A stretch of 21,618 bases of DNA from the NCBI GenBank assembly GCA_913061345.1, contig CAJXTZ010000041.1, positions 1 through 21,618 on the forward strand, read 5' to 3'. Source of the stretch: an uncultured Erythrobacter sp. Lineage in GTDB: Bacteria > Pseudomonadota > Alphaproteobacteria > Sphingomonadales > Sphingomonadaceae. The notes under the pieces were generated by a model. It was not told where the DNA came from, ran no database searches, and was given only the letters and a program-made list of their open reading frames with translations. The position numbers and the translations under genes are program-made. This document shows positions 9,110 to 17,227 of this stretch, one piece after another; within the stretch, counting starts at the first letter, position 1; every line of letters starts with the position of its first letter.

Positions 9110-10493
9110 TCTCGTCCTTCTGGCCTTTGTTGCGGCCGTGGTGGCGATGGGATTTCGTCGGCCATTCCTGTGGGTGCTGCTGTATATCTACGTCGATATC
9201 GTGGCCCCGCAGAAAGTGGGCTACGGCATTATCACCAGCATTTCGCTTTCGATGTTGTGCTTCATCGCCGCATTCGCCGGATACATATTGCTCGACAGCA
9301 AGAAGGGGAGCCGGTTTACCCTGCGGCAGGGGCTAATCGTCACGCTGTTGCTATGGTGCGGCTATACAACGCTTACCGCCGATTTTCCCGAGCCTGCGGC
9401 GGAGAAGTGGGACTGGGTTTGGAAAAGCCTGGTGTTCGCCGCCTTTCTGCCACTAACCTTGCGCACCAAGCTGCGGCTGGAGGCAGCCGCGCTGGTGATG
9501 GTGCTTTCGGCAGCCTCGATCATCATATCGGCCGGCATCAAGACGGTGCTGTCGGGCGGGGGATACGGCACGCTTGTATCGTTGGTGCAGGACAATTCCG
9601 GCCTTTACGAAGGATCGACCCTCTCCACCGTTGCCATCGCCATGATTCCGCTGACTATCTGGGTGGCGCGGTACGGCAGCATATTTACAGAACGCAAACC
9701 CGCGATGTTGTTTGCCGCCGCGCTGGTATTCGCCGCCCTGCTGGTGCCCATCGGCACGCAGACGCGCACCGGCCTGATATGCATCGCGGTACTGGGCGTC
9801 TTGCTCATGCGCACAGCGCGGTATCGGTTCGTCTATGCCGGGCTGGCGGCGCTGGGCCTGCTGGTGGCGCTGCCGTTCCTGCCGGCTAGTTATACCCAGC
9901 GCATGACCACCATCACCGAATACCAGGCAGATGAAAGCGCTTCCACCCGCGTGGCGGTGTGGCGCTGGACGCTGGACTACGTGCAGGAGAACCCGCTCGG
10001 CGGCGGCTTCGATGCTTTCCTAGGTAACAGTTTTACCTACGATATGCGCCAGACTGTCGAAGTGGGGAACACCGAGACCGTGGTCTATCAGGAAGTGACC
10101 GATGAAGGCCGCGCCTATCACTCGGCTTTTTTCGAGGTGCTGGGAGAACAAGGCTATCCCGGCTTCGCGATCTGGGCCGTCTTGCAAGGACTAGGCTTGC
10201 TGCACATGGAGCGCATCCGTCGCCGCTACAGGGATAGCGAAGACCCGGCGGAAAAACGCTGGCGTGCCCTGGCCACCGCGCTGCAGAATGGGCAGGGGGT
10301 CTATCTGGTCGGTGCCCTGTTCGTGGGCGTGGGATATCAGCCGTTCATGTTCATGCTGCTTGGCCTACAGATCGCTTTTTACAGCCTGATGAAACGCGAC
10401 TGGACGGATAAGACTGTGCAAACTCGACCCTGGCTACAGGATCGGATGCACGAAAATGCCGGTAGGGGTACGACTACGGGCGCGGCCACGTGA
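9102..10493 (+). CDS. Putative O-glycosylation ligase / O-antigen polymerase-like, exosortase-A associated (TIGR03097-like)
   Basis: This is a 463-residue polytopic inner-membrane protein with about ten hydrophobic helices. The N-terminus MRDLVLLAFVAAVVAMGFRR is typical of the Wzy/WaaL-like group that accompanies exosortase A. A large hydrophilic periplasmic loop lies between the helices at about residues 270-345, with ASTRVAVWRWTLDYVQENPLGGGF and RAYHSAFFEVLGEQGYPG. The conserved His and Arg there are typical of O-antigen ligases and polymerases. The expected role is joining undecaprenyl-linked glycan units to each other or to an acceptor outside the membrane. It is the second gene of the operon, overlapping the micro-protein by 8 bp and the acyltransferase by 4 bp. 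Whether it ligates to protein or polymerises sugar is not decidable from sequence. Confidence 0.88.
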   Translation: MRDLVLLAFVAAVVAMGFRRPFLWVLLYIYVDIVAPQKVGYGIITSISLSMLCFIAAFAGYILLDSKKGSRFTLRQGLIVTLLLWCGYTTLTADFPEPAAEKWDWVWKSLVFAAFLPLTLRTKLRLEAAALVMVLSAASIIISAGIKTVLSGGGYGTLVSLVQDNSGLYEGSTLSTVAIAMIPLTIWVARYGSIFTERKPAMLFAAALVFAALLVPIGTQTRTGLICIAVLGVLLMRTARYRFVYAGLAALGLLVALPFLPASYTQRMTTITEYQADESASTRVAVWRWTLDYVQENPLGGGFDAFLGNSFTYDMRQTVEVGNTETVVYQEVTDEGRAYHSAFFEVLGEQGYPGFAIWAVLQGLGLLHMERIRRRYRDSEDPAEKRWRALATALQNGQGVYLVGALFVGVGYQPFMFMLLGLQIAFYSLMKRDWTDKTVQTRPWLQDRMHENAGRGTTTGAAT

Positions 10494-11599
10494 TAGCACC
10501 GCCGATACCTCCGCAGCGAGAACGAACGCCGCACCTTGCCGCGCTTACAGGACTGCGCGGGATCGCGGCATGGCTGGTGGTGTTCTACCATGCGCGGCTC
10601 TCGCTTACCGACTGGATGCCGCAAGCCGGTATCGCCATTGCCGCAAAGGGATACCTGGCGGTGGACCTGTTCTTCATGCTGTCGGGCTTCGTCATGTGGC
10701 TGAATTACGGACCGCGCCTTCGCAAACAGGGCCTGGCGGGAGCACCCGCCTTCTGGTGGCGTCGCCTCGCCCGGATATGGCCGCTGCATGCAGCAGTGCT
10801 GGGCGCGGTGGCGGCGTTTGCGCTGGTATTGCTGGCGACGGGTCGAGACATGGCGAATTACCCGCTGATCGAACTGCCGCTGCATGTGCTGCTGGTGCAG
10901 AACTGGGGCCTGACGCAAAGCCTTTCGTGGAACCATCCGGCATGGTCCATCAGCACGGAGCTTGGCGCGTACCTGCTATTCCCGCTGGCGGTGGTGGCAG
11001 TGCGCTGGGAAGCCATGCGGCCGCTCGCGCTGCTGACCTGTATCGGCCTTGCGGTGCTGCTGTTGCACAGCCTGTTTACAATGGCGGGTGCCGAGACGCT
11101 GGGCGAACAGATTCCGCGATTGGGCCTGCTGCGTTGCATTATACAGTTTGGCATCGGCCTCATGCTGGCAAACCTGTGGCTGGCATGGCGCGGCAGGCGC
11201 GCGATCGCACCTGCATGCGGCCTGATTGCCGCCATGGCCTTCGCTGCAACAATGCCGGCTGGACTGCCCGAAACGCTGATGCTGCCTCTGGCCTTTGCCG
11301 CGATGCTGCTGGCGCTGGCACTGGATAGCGGGCCGGTCGCTCGGTTACTCGCCGCCCGCCCCATAGTCTGGCTGGGGGATGTCAGCTATGCGACCTACCT
11401 GGTGCATTTTCCCCTGTTGATTGCACTAAAGCTGGTGGCGGTCGGCGATGACTTGCAAATTGCACCCGGCATCTTCGTCACCTATCTGCTGGTGTTGCTG
11501 GTGCTGTCAGGCACGCTGTACCGCTGGCTGGAGAAACCAGCACAAAGCTGGATTAACGCCCAGACCCCGTTCAAGAAGCGGGAACCAGTTGCCGGTTAG
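10490..11599 (+). CDS. Acyltransferase family 3 membrane protein (OafA/YrhL-like)
   Basis: This 369-residue protein with about ten hydrophobic helices matches the acyltransferase-3 family, whose members O-acylate (often O-acetylate) surface sugars. The N-terminal motif LTGLRGIAAWLVVFYHA has R23 and H34 in the family's R-X10-H spacing on the first helix. VDLFFMLSGFVMW and the C-terminal segment WLGDVSYATYLVHFPLL are also characteristic. The start is GTG, sharing GTGA with the ligase stop. No good ribosome site is seen, so translation probably depends on coupling. It would modify the glycan made by the neighbouring genes, which is inference from context. There is no SGNH hydrolase domain at the C-terminus, unlike longer OafA proteins. 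It ends 16 bp from the convergent phaZ. Confidence 0.92.
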   Translation: MIAPPIPPQRERTPHLAALTGLRGIAAWLVVFYHARLSLTDWMPQAGIAIAAKGYLAVDLFFMLSGFVMWLNYGPRLRKQGLAGAPAFWWRRLARIWPLHAAVLGAVAAFALVLLATGRDMANYPLIELPLHVLLVQNWGLTQSLSWNHPAWSISTELGAYLLFPLAVVAVRWEAMRPLALLTCIGLAVLLLHSLFTMAGAETLGEQIPRLGLLRCIIQFGIGLMLANLWLAWRGRRAIAPACGLIAAMAFAATMPAGLPETLMLPLAFAAMLLALALDSGPVARLLAARPIVWLGDVSYATYLVHFPLLIALKLVAVGDDLQIAPGIFVTYLLVLLVLSGTLYRWLEKPAQSWINAQTPFKKREPVAG

Positions 11600-11615
11600 G
11601 CAGAGATGGAACGGT

Positions 11616-12845
11616 TCATGAAACGGATGGATTGGCCCGCATCCACTCCTCGACGATCGGGGCGATCTGGTTGCGCCATTTGCTGCCGTTGAAGATGCCA
11701 TAGTGCCCGACCTTGGGCGCCATGTAGTACTTTTTCTTTGCCGATGGCAGATGCTCTGCCAGGTCCAGCGCGGCGCGCGTCTGGCCAAGACCGGAAATAT
11801 CGTCGTTCTCGCCTTCGATGGCCAGCAATGCGGTATCGCGAATGGCATCGGGGTCGATAGCCTTGCCACGATGGACGAATTCGCCCTTGGGCAGCGAGTG
11901 TTCCTGAAACACGTGGTGGATCGTCTGCAGGTAGAACTCTTCTGTCATATCACAGACGGACAGATACTCGTCGTAGAAGCCCTTGGTACGGTCAGCGCTG
12001 TCCTGATCGCCCACGGTCATGTGCTTGAACATCTCGTAATGGCTCATCATGTGATCCGACAGGTTCATCGAGAGGAACCCCGCCAGTTGCAGGAACCCGG
12101 GATAGACCCTGCGACCCGCCCCCGGATAGTTGAGCGGGACAGTGGCGATCACGTTGTGTTCGAACCAGCTCAACGGCTTGTCCATGGCCAGATCGTTCAC
12201 GCTGGTAGGGCTGGCACGGGTATCGATCGGGCCGCCCATCATGGTGAGCGATGCCGGCCGGCACGCATCCTTGTTGGCAGCCATGATGGCCGTGGCGGCA
12301 AAGGCGGGCACCGAAGGCTGACATACGGCCAGGATATGCGTATCCGGCCCGATGAGCTGCAGAAACTCGATCAGGTAATCGATGTAATCATCAAGGTCGA
12401 ACCGCCCCTCGCTGGTGGGTACCATGCGCGCATCGGCCCAGTCGGTTATCCACACCTCCTGGTTTTCCACCATGCGTTGCACCGTGCCGCGCAGCAGTGT
12501 GGCGTAGTGCCCACTCACAGGTGCCACAATCAACAGCTTGGGCGCATCGTCGGGCAGACCATCGCGCGTGAAGCGGCGCAAATCGCCGAACGGCTTTTCC
12601 AGCACCACCGTTTCACTGACGTAGTGGGTCTTTCCGTCCTTCTCGACCGGCTGAATATCGAATTCGGGCTTGCCGCGTTCTTCGTAAAGGTGGGCAAAAA
12701 CCTTCAGTGCGGAGGCGATTGTGGGCCCCACACCCATATAGCCGAGGGGCAAGGCGGGATTGTCGAGCAGCCGTGCCCCGACCGAAGCCCAGTTGCTGGC
12801 TGAGCCGAGCATGGCGCGCTGCATTTCATAGGCGGAATAAAGCAC
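11616..12845 (-). CDS. phaZ: Intracellular polyhydroxyalkanoate depolymerase
   Basis: This 409-residue protein hydrolyses stored poly-3-hydroxybutyrate granules to release carbon. It matches the intracellular PhaZ group (TIGR01849-like) along its whole length, beginning MLYSAYEMQRAMLG. The alpha/beta-hydrolase triad is visible as C175 in AVCQPSVPA, D348 or D349 in EGENDDISG, and H381 in KVGHYGIFNG. A Cys nucleophile in place of Ser is usual for this group. The start is GTG with a strong AGGGGA site (12853-12858) seven bases upstream. It is divergent from the exporter gene, and its leader carries a hairpin and a promoter described separately. No phaC, phasin or phaR gene lies nearby. Confidence 0.96.
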   Translation of the reverse strand: MLYSAYEMQRAMLGSASNWASVGARLLDNPALPLGYMGVGPTIASALKVFAHLYEERGKPEFDIQPVEKDGKTHYVSETVVLEKPFGDLRRFTRDGLPDDAPKLLIVAPVSGHYATLLRGTVQRMVENQEVWITDWADARMVPTSEGRFDLDDYIDYLIEFLQLIGPDTHILAVCQPSVPAFAATAIMAANKDACRPASLTMMGGPIDTRASPTSVNDLAMDKPLSWFEHNVIATVPLNYPGAGRRVYPGFLQLAGFLSMNLSDHMMSHYEMFKHMTVGDQDSADRTKGFYDEYLSVCDMTEEFYLQTIHHVFQEHSLPKGEFVHRGKAIDPDAIRDTALLAIEGENDDISGLGQTRAALDLAEHLPSAKKKYYMAPKVGHYGIFNGSKWRNQIAPIVEEWMRANPSVS

Positions 12846-12863
12846 TGTTGCGTCCCCTGCGTG

Positions 12864-12881
12864 GCGCCTGTTTGCAGGCGC
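12864..12881 (-). repeat. Inverted repeat in phaZ leader
   Basis: GCGCCTG and CAGGCGC pair perfectly over seven bases around a four-base loop, six bases before the phaZ ribosome site on the phaZ mRNA side. It could fold in the leader RNA or be a protein-binding dyad. It is close to the ribosome site but does not cover it. No T-run follows, so it is not an intrinsic terminator. Confidence 0.55.
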
Positions 12882-12935
12882 AGTTGGATCGGGCCGCGTT
12901 TACCGCATCGCCCACGTATAAGACGGAAGATGGCC

Positions 12936-12963
12936 ATTATCGTGCCATGTTGCAATGCGGCAA
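12936..12963 (-). promoter_or_regulatory. Candidate phaZ promoter
   Basis: On the minus strand TTGCCG (12958-12963) and GATAAT (12936-12941) are separated by 16 bases and resemble housekeeping -35 and -10 boxes. Transcription would start near 12929 and give a leader of about 84 bases containing the 12864-12881 hairpin. The reading is from sequence only. Confidence 0.5.
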
Positions 12964-12988
12964 AGGCGAAAAACTCTCGCGTGGGACA

Positions 12989-13007
12989 TTCTGCGCACAG
13001 CGCAGAA
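12989..13007. repeat. Perfect 8-bp dyad between phaZ and the exporter gene
   Basis: TTCTGCGC-ACA-GCGCAGAA is a perfect inverted repeat with a 3-base centre. It lies about 60-80 bases upstream of the proposed phaZ transcription start and 47 bases before the exporter start. That location suits an operator acting on either gene. It contains CTGC and GCAG half-sites seven bases apart. I recall PHA regulators of the PhaR type binding such half-sites at a spacing of three or four bases, so the fit is incomplete. Confidence 0.5.
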
Positions 13008-13053
13008 AGTGTGCTTCAAAGCTTTGGGCGTTTGGGCTAGTGCCCCTGCAACC

Positions 13054-14838
13054 ATGGCGATCCCCGCAAATTCTACAGAGCCGCAAAAGGCCAAAAGCCT
13101 CAGCCCGCTGGCAATGATTTTTCGCGAGGCGAAGAATTATCCGCTGCAGGTTGCCTTCGCTGCCGCCGCCCTCCTGATAACCGCAACCATAACCTCGCTG
13201 GCCCTCCCCAGCGCCTTGCGCCTGATTATCGACCGGGGTTTTACAGGCGATGGAGAGATCGGCCGCTGGTTCCGCTACCTGCTGGTGCTGGTCGGCGTTC
13301 TGGGCCTAGCAACGGCTGCGCGGTTTTACTTCGTCAGCTGGCTGGGGGAGCGGGTCGTCGCCGATGTCCGGCGCAAGGTTTATGACAATCTGCTGGGGCT
13401 CTCGCCGTCCTTCTTCGAGGAGAACAGCCCGAAAGAAATCAGCAGCCGCATGGTATCCGATACCGCCATCATCGAACAGGTGGTGGGTACGACGGTGTCG
13501 GTGGCGCTGCGCAATGTCATCATGGCCGTGCTGGCGACGGGCTACCTGTTCTGGCTGGCGCCGCAGCTTGCGGTCTGGTTGCTGGTGGGTCTGCCGGTCA
13601 TTATCATTCCCATCACCGTGTTTGGCCGCCGCCTGCGCACCATCAGCCGCACCAGTCAGGACCGGGTGGCCGATGTGGGCGCAATGGTAACCGAAACGCT
13701 GTCCGCGATGAAAATCGTCCAGGGTTTCAATCAGGAACGGCGCGAAGGCGCGCGGTTCGGCGTGTCGGTTGAAGAGACGTTCGACGTGGCGAAAACCCGC
13801 GTCCTGATCCGCGCAGTCATGACCGCGATGATTATCACGCTGGTGTTCGGCGGCATCACGGCGCTGCTGTGGCGGGGTGCAGTTCTGGTGTCGACCGGGG
13901 CTTTGACCGGCGGAACCATCGGCGCTTTCGTCTTCGCCAGTGCCATTGCAGCATCGTCATTCGGTGCGCTGACAGAAGTGCTGGGCGACCTGCTGCGCGG
14001 GGCAGGGGCCGCAAGTCGCCTCCGCGAACTGATGGATGAAGTGCCTGTCATTACGGCGCCTGCACGACCTCAGGCTTTGCCGGAACCGCCGCGCGGCAGC
14101 CTGTCATTCCAGAACGTCAGCTTCAGCTATCCCACCCGCCCCAGCGAACAGGCCATTTCCGATTTCACGCTGACGGTGGAGCCGGGCGAAACCGTTGCCA
14201 TCGTCGGCCCGTCGGGCGCGGGCAAGAGCACGATCTTCCAGCTGGCAGAACGGTTCTACGATCCCGCCAGCGGCACCGTGCGAATGGACGGGGTGCCGCT
14301 GACGCAGGTCGATCCCGCCGAAGTGCGCCGTCGCATGGCGCTGGTGCCGCAGGAAGGCATCCTGTTCGCCGCCAGCGCGCGCGACAACTTGCGCTATGGC
14401 GCGTGGGATGCGGACGAAGACGAGATCTGGGATGCCGCCCGCGCTGCCAACGCCGAAGACTTCCTGCGCGATCTACCGGACGGCCTCGACACCTTCCTTG
14501 GTGAAGGCGGGGCGCGACTTTCGGGAGGGCAGCGTCAGCGACTCGCCATTGCCCGTGCGGTGTTGCGCGATTCGCCGATCCTGCTGCTGGACGAGGCCAC
14601 CAGCGCACTGGATGCAGAGAGCGAGCGGCTGGTGCAGAATGCGCTGGAGCACCTGATGCAGGACCGTACGACACTGGTGATCGCACACCGCCTGGCCACC
14701 GTGCGCGCGTCGGACCGGATCATCGTGATGAAAGGCGGCCGCATCGTGGAGCAGGGCGATCATGCCAGCCTTACGGCGCAGGGCGGCCTTTATGCCCGGC
14801 TTGCATCCCTGCAATTCGACGATCCCGCCATGGTATAG
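13054..14838 (+). CDS. ABC exporter, fused permease and ATPase (MsbA-like, TIGR02204-like)
   Basis: This half-transporter of 594 residues would act as a homodimer in the inner membrane. Six membrane helices lie in about residues 30-310. The nucleotide-binding domain has Walker A GPSGAGKST (385-393), signature LSGGQ (489-493), Walker B LLLDE (510-514) and the switch His in IAHRLATV. It resembles the MsbA-related exporter group common in alphaproteobacteria, whose substrate is unknown; lipid export is a guess. The start is uncertain. The frame is open back to an ATG at 12955, but that extension has no ribosome site and would run through the 12989-13007 dyad. The ATG at 13054 gives the usual family length. 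No clear ribosome site is seen at either start. Confidence 0.9.
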   Translation: MAIPANSTEPQKAKSLSPLAMIFREAKNYPLQVAFAAAALLITATITSLALPSALRLIIDRGFTGDGEIGRWFRYLLVLVGVLGLATAARFYFVSWLGERVVADVRRKVYDNLLGLSPSFFEENSPKEISSRMVSDTAIIEQVVGTTVSVALRNVIMAVLATGYLFWLAPQLAVWLLVGLPVIIIPITVFGRRLRTISRTSQDRVADVGAMVTETLSAMKIVQGFNQERREGARFGVSVEETFDVAKTRVLIRAVMTAMIITLVFGGITALLWRGAVLVSTGALTGGTIGAFVFASAIAASSFGALTEVLGDLLRGAGAASRLRELMDEVPVITAPARPQALPEPPRGSLSFQNVSFSYPTRPSEQAISDFTLTVEPGETVAIVGPSGAGKSTIFQLAERFYDPASGTVRMDGVPLTQVDPAEVRRRMALVPQEGILFAASARDNLRYGAWDADEDEIWDAARAANAEDFLRDLPDGLDTFLGEGGARLSGGQRQRLAIARAVLRDSPILLLDEATSALDAESERLVQNALEHLMQDRTTLVIAHRLATVRASDRIIVMKGGRIVEQGDHASLTAQGGLYARLASLQFDDPAMV

Positions 14839-14979
14839 GCCATCGCTCGGCAGGGCGTTCATGTCTTGCGTCGAGCGGAATCGGCCTTACATCGATATTG
14901 TAACGACAGAAACCGCTTCGCCCGTGTGGACGGATGCGGTGATACAGAATTTCCCGCACGAATGAGGAACGCCTATCCT

Positions 14980-17109
14980 ATGATCCGCAAGCTGCTAGTC
15001 ACTTCGGCATCCGTAATCGGACTTGCCACCGCCGCCGTAACCGCTGCCCCCGCCCTGGCGCAGGATGAGAACACGGCCCCGACAATGGATTTCGGCACCT
15101 GGGGTGTCGATCTTTCGCAGCTGGATCAGAATGTCGATCCGGGTGACGATTTCAACGCCTATACCAATGCCAAGTGGATTGCCGCGAACGAGATCCCGGC
15201 AGACCGCCAGCGCTACGGCGCTTTCGACATGTTGCGCGAGGAATCTATTCACGACGTGGAAGTCCTGGTGCGCGATCTCGTCGCCTCCAACCCGGCACCG
15301 GGTACCTCCGCCCGGCGCATCGTCGATGCCTACAACGCCTTTGCCGATGTGGAAGCCATCGATGCCACTGGTCTTGGACCAGCGCAGCCCTACTTGCAGG
15401 AAATCTACTCTGCGTCAGACCTGGAGGGCCTTGTTCGGCTGTTTCCCAAGGCAGGCTATCCCAGTCTGGTATCGGCAGGCGTCGGCGTGGATGCGCGCAA
15501 CCCCACCGACTATGTCGTCTCGCTCGGTTTTTCAGGCATGGGCCTTCCTGACCGCGACTATTACCTCGTCGATTCCGAAAACAATCTTGAAATCCGCGCC
15601 GCCTACAAGGATTACCTGACCTTCCTGCTGGAAAAGGCCGGGTACCCGAATTCTCGCGCTGCTGCCGAAGCTGTCTACGATTTCGAGCGTCAGGTGGCCG
15701 AGATAGAGTGGGCGCGCCAGATGTTCCGCATCCCGCAGCTTACCTATAACGAACTTACCCCGGATGACCTTGCCCAGATGGCAGGAGACTTCCCGATTTC
15801 CGCACTTCTGGAAGAGGGCCAGTTTGCCGATCAGACGCGTTTCCTCGCCGCCCAGTTGCCCCCGACAGACGACGAGATCGAGGCGCTTGGCCTGACGCCG
15901 GAGCAGCTTGAGATGATCGGCGGCGGACTGCCCGCGATGATGGAGCTGATGACGCAAACTCCGCTGGCAACACTCAAGGCCTATATGGCCAAGAGTTTCC
16001 TGTCGGCGAATGCACCGGTCCTTTCCAGCGAACTGGATGACGCCAATTTCGAATTCTACGGCCGCAAGATCAGTGGCCGGGAGGAACAGCAAGAGCGCTG
16101 GAAGCGCGCGATCGGTGCTGTCGAAGGCGCGCTAGGCGAACAATTGGGCGCGCTGTATGTGGAGCGGTACTTCCCTCCCGAAAGCAAGGCGCGTATGGAT
16201 GCGCTGGTGGCGAACTTGTCGCGCGCGATGTCCGTGGCTCTCGACAACAACGATTGGATGACGCCCGAAACCATCGCGGAAGCGCGTTCCAAGCTGGAAG
16301 GCTTCGTGCCGATGATCGGCTATCCGGACGAGTTCGAGACCTATGACGGGCTGGAGATCAGCGCCGACGATCCTCTGACCAATCGCATGAATGCCACGCG
16401 CTGGGCAATTCAGGACAATCTGGATCGCCTCGGCACCAAGGTCGATCCAAGCGAATGGGGCATGCTGCCGCAGACGGTGAATGCCTACTATTCACCGCTT
16501 ACCAACCGCATCGTCTTCCCCGCCGCGATCCTGCAGCCGCCCTTCTTCAACGCCGAGGCTGATCCGGCTGTGAACTACGGTGGCATAGGCGCCGTAATCG
16601 GGCACGAGATCGGCCACGGCTACGATGATCAGGGATCGCAGTTCGATGCGACCGGTACACTGCGCAACTGGTGGCAGGATTCCGACCGTGAGGGGTTCGA
16701 GCAATATACTGCGAGCATGGCCGAATTCATCGAGTCCTATTGCCCGGTCGATAGTCCCGAGGGTCCGGTCTGCCTGCGTGGCGGGCAGTCCATGGGTGAA
16801 ACGCTGGGCGACGTGGTGGGCCTGCAAATGGCCTATCGCGCCTACCGCATGTCGCTGAACGGCGAAGAGGCCCCGGTGATCGATGGCCTGACCGGTGACC
16901 AGCGCTTCTTCCTGGGCTTTGCGCAGGTCTGGCGCGGAATGGAACGTGAAGAGAGCCTGCGCAACCGCGTGATGACGGCCAACCACCCCCCCGGTGCGTT
17001 CCGTCTCAACAACGCCGTGCGCCATCTCGATGCCTGGTACGATGCGTTTGACGTTGGCCCGGACGATGCACTTTACCTACCGCCTGAGGAGCGCATCTCC
17101 ATCTGGTAA
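14980..17109 (+). CDS. Secreted M13-family zinc metallopeptidase (neprilysin/PepO-like)
   Basis: This 709-residue M13 endopeptidase cleaves peptides outside the cytoplasm. A signal peptide (1-27, cleaved after APALA before QDEN) sends it to the periplasm or beyond. No lipobox cysteine is present. The zinc site is HEIGH (H542, E543, H546), with the third ligand E607 in GETLGD and the supporting D611. The substrate-binding NAYYSP (from N501) and the C-terminal ending ISIW are also typical. I chose the ATG at 14980 because GAGGAA lies ten bases upstream and the signal peptide starts there. The frame is open 38 codons further up. A strong terminator follows directly, so it is probably monocistronic. 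The physiological peptide substrate is unknown. Confidence 0.95.
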   Translation: MIRKLLVTSASVIGLATAAVTAAPALAQDENTAPTMDFGTWGVDLSQLDQNVDPGDDFNAYTNAKWIAANEIPADRQRYGAFDMLREESIHDVEVLVRDLVASNPAPGTSARRIVDAYNAFADVEAIDATGLGPAQPYLQEIYSASDLEGLVRLFPKAGYPSLVSAGVGVDARNPTDYVVSLGFSGMGLPDRDYYLVDSENNLEIRAAYKDYLTFLLEKAGYPNSRAAAEAVYDFERQVAEIEWARQMFRIPQLTYNELTPDDLAQMAGDFPISALLEEGQFADQTRFLAAQLPPTDDEIEALGLTPEQLEMIGGGLPAMMELMTQTPLATLKAYMAKSFLSANAPVLSSELDDANFEFYGRKISGREEQQERWKRAIGAVEGALGEQLGALYVERYFPPESKARMDALVANLSRAMSVALDNNDWMTPETIAEARSKLEGFVPMIGYPDEFETYDGLEISADDPLTNRMNATRWAIQDNLDRLGTKVDPSEWGMLPQTVNAYYSPLTNRIVFPAAILQPPFFNAEADPAVNYGGIGAVIGHEIGHGYDDQGSQFDATGTLRNWWQDSDREGFEQYTASMAEFIESYCPVDSPEGPVCLRGGQSMGETLGDVVGLQMAYRAYRMSLNGEEAPVIDGLTGDQRFFLGFAQVWRGMEREESLRNRVMTANHPPGAFRLNNAVRHLDAWYDAFDVGPDDALYLPPEERISIW

Positions 17110-17136
17110 GGGTAAAGGTTACAAATTGAACCACTG

Positions 17137-17169
17137 AACGGGGGCGAGGCTTGACTTTGCCCCCGTTTT
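17137..17169 (+). terminator. Rho-independent terminator after the M13 peptidase gene
   Basis: The arms AACGGGGGC (17137-17145) and GCCCCCGTT (17159-17167) pair over nine bases around a 13-base loop and run into a short T-rich stretch. It lies 27 bases after the peptidase stop and separates that gene from uppP. Confidence 0.8.
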
Positions 17170-17227
17170 GGTTGGAGGCGGGTGCGATCACCCCGATGCC
17201 AATTCCAGCCACGGACCGACCTCAGCG

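Noticed and set aside
11600..11615. Terminator between the convergent acyltransferase and phaZ genes
   Set aside because: The gap is only 16 bases and the best pairing nearby is 4 bp without a T-run.
14839..14979. Search for a promoter or terminator between the ABC exporter and the M13 peptidase
   Set aside because: Only a short GCTCG/CGAGC pairing and scattered AT-rich words were seen. Nothing met a usable standard apart from the GAGGAA ribosome site.
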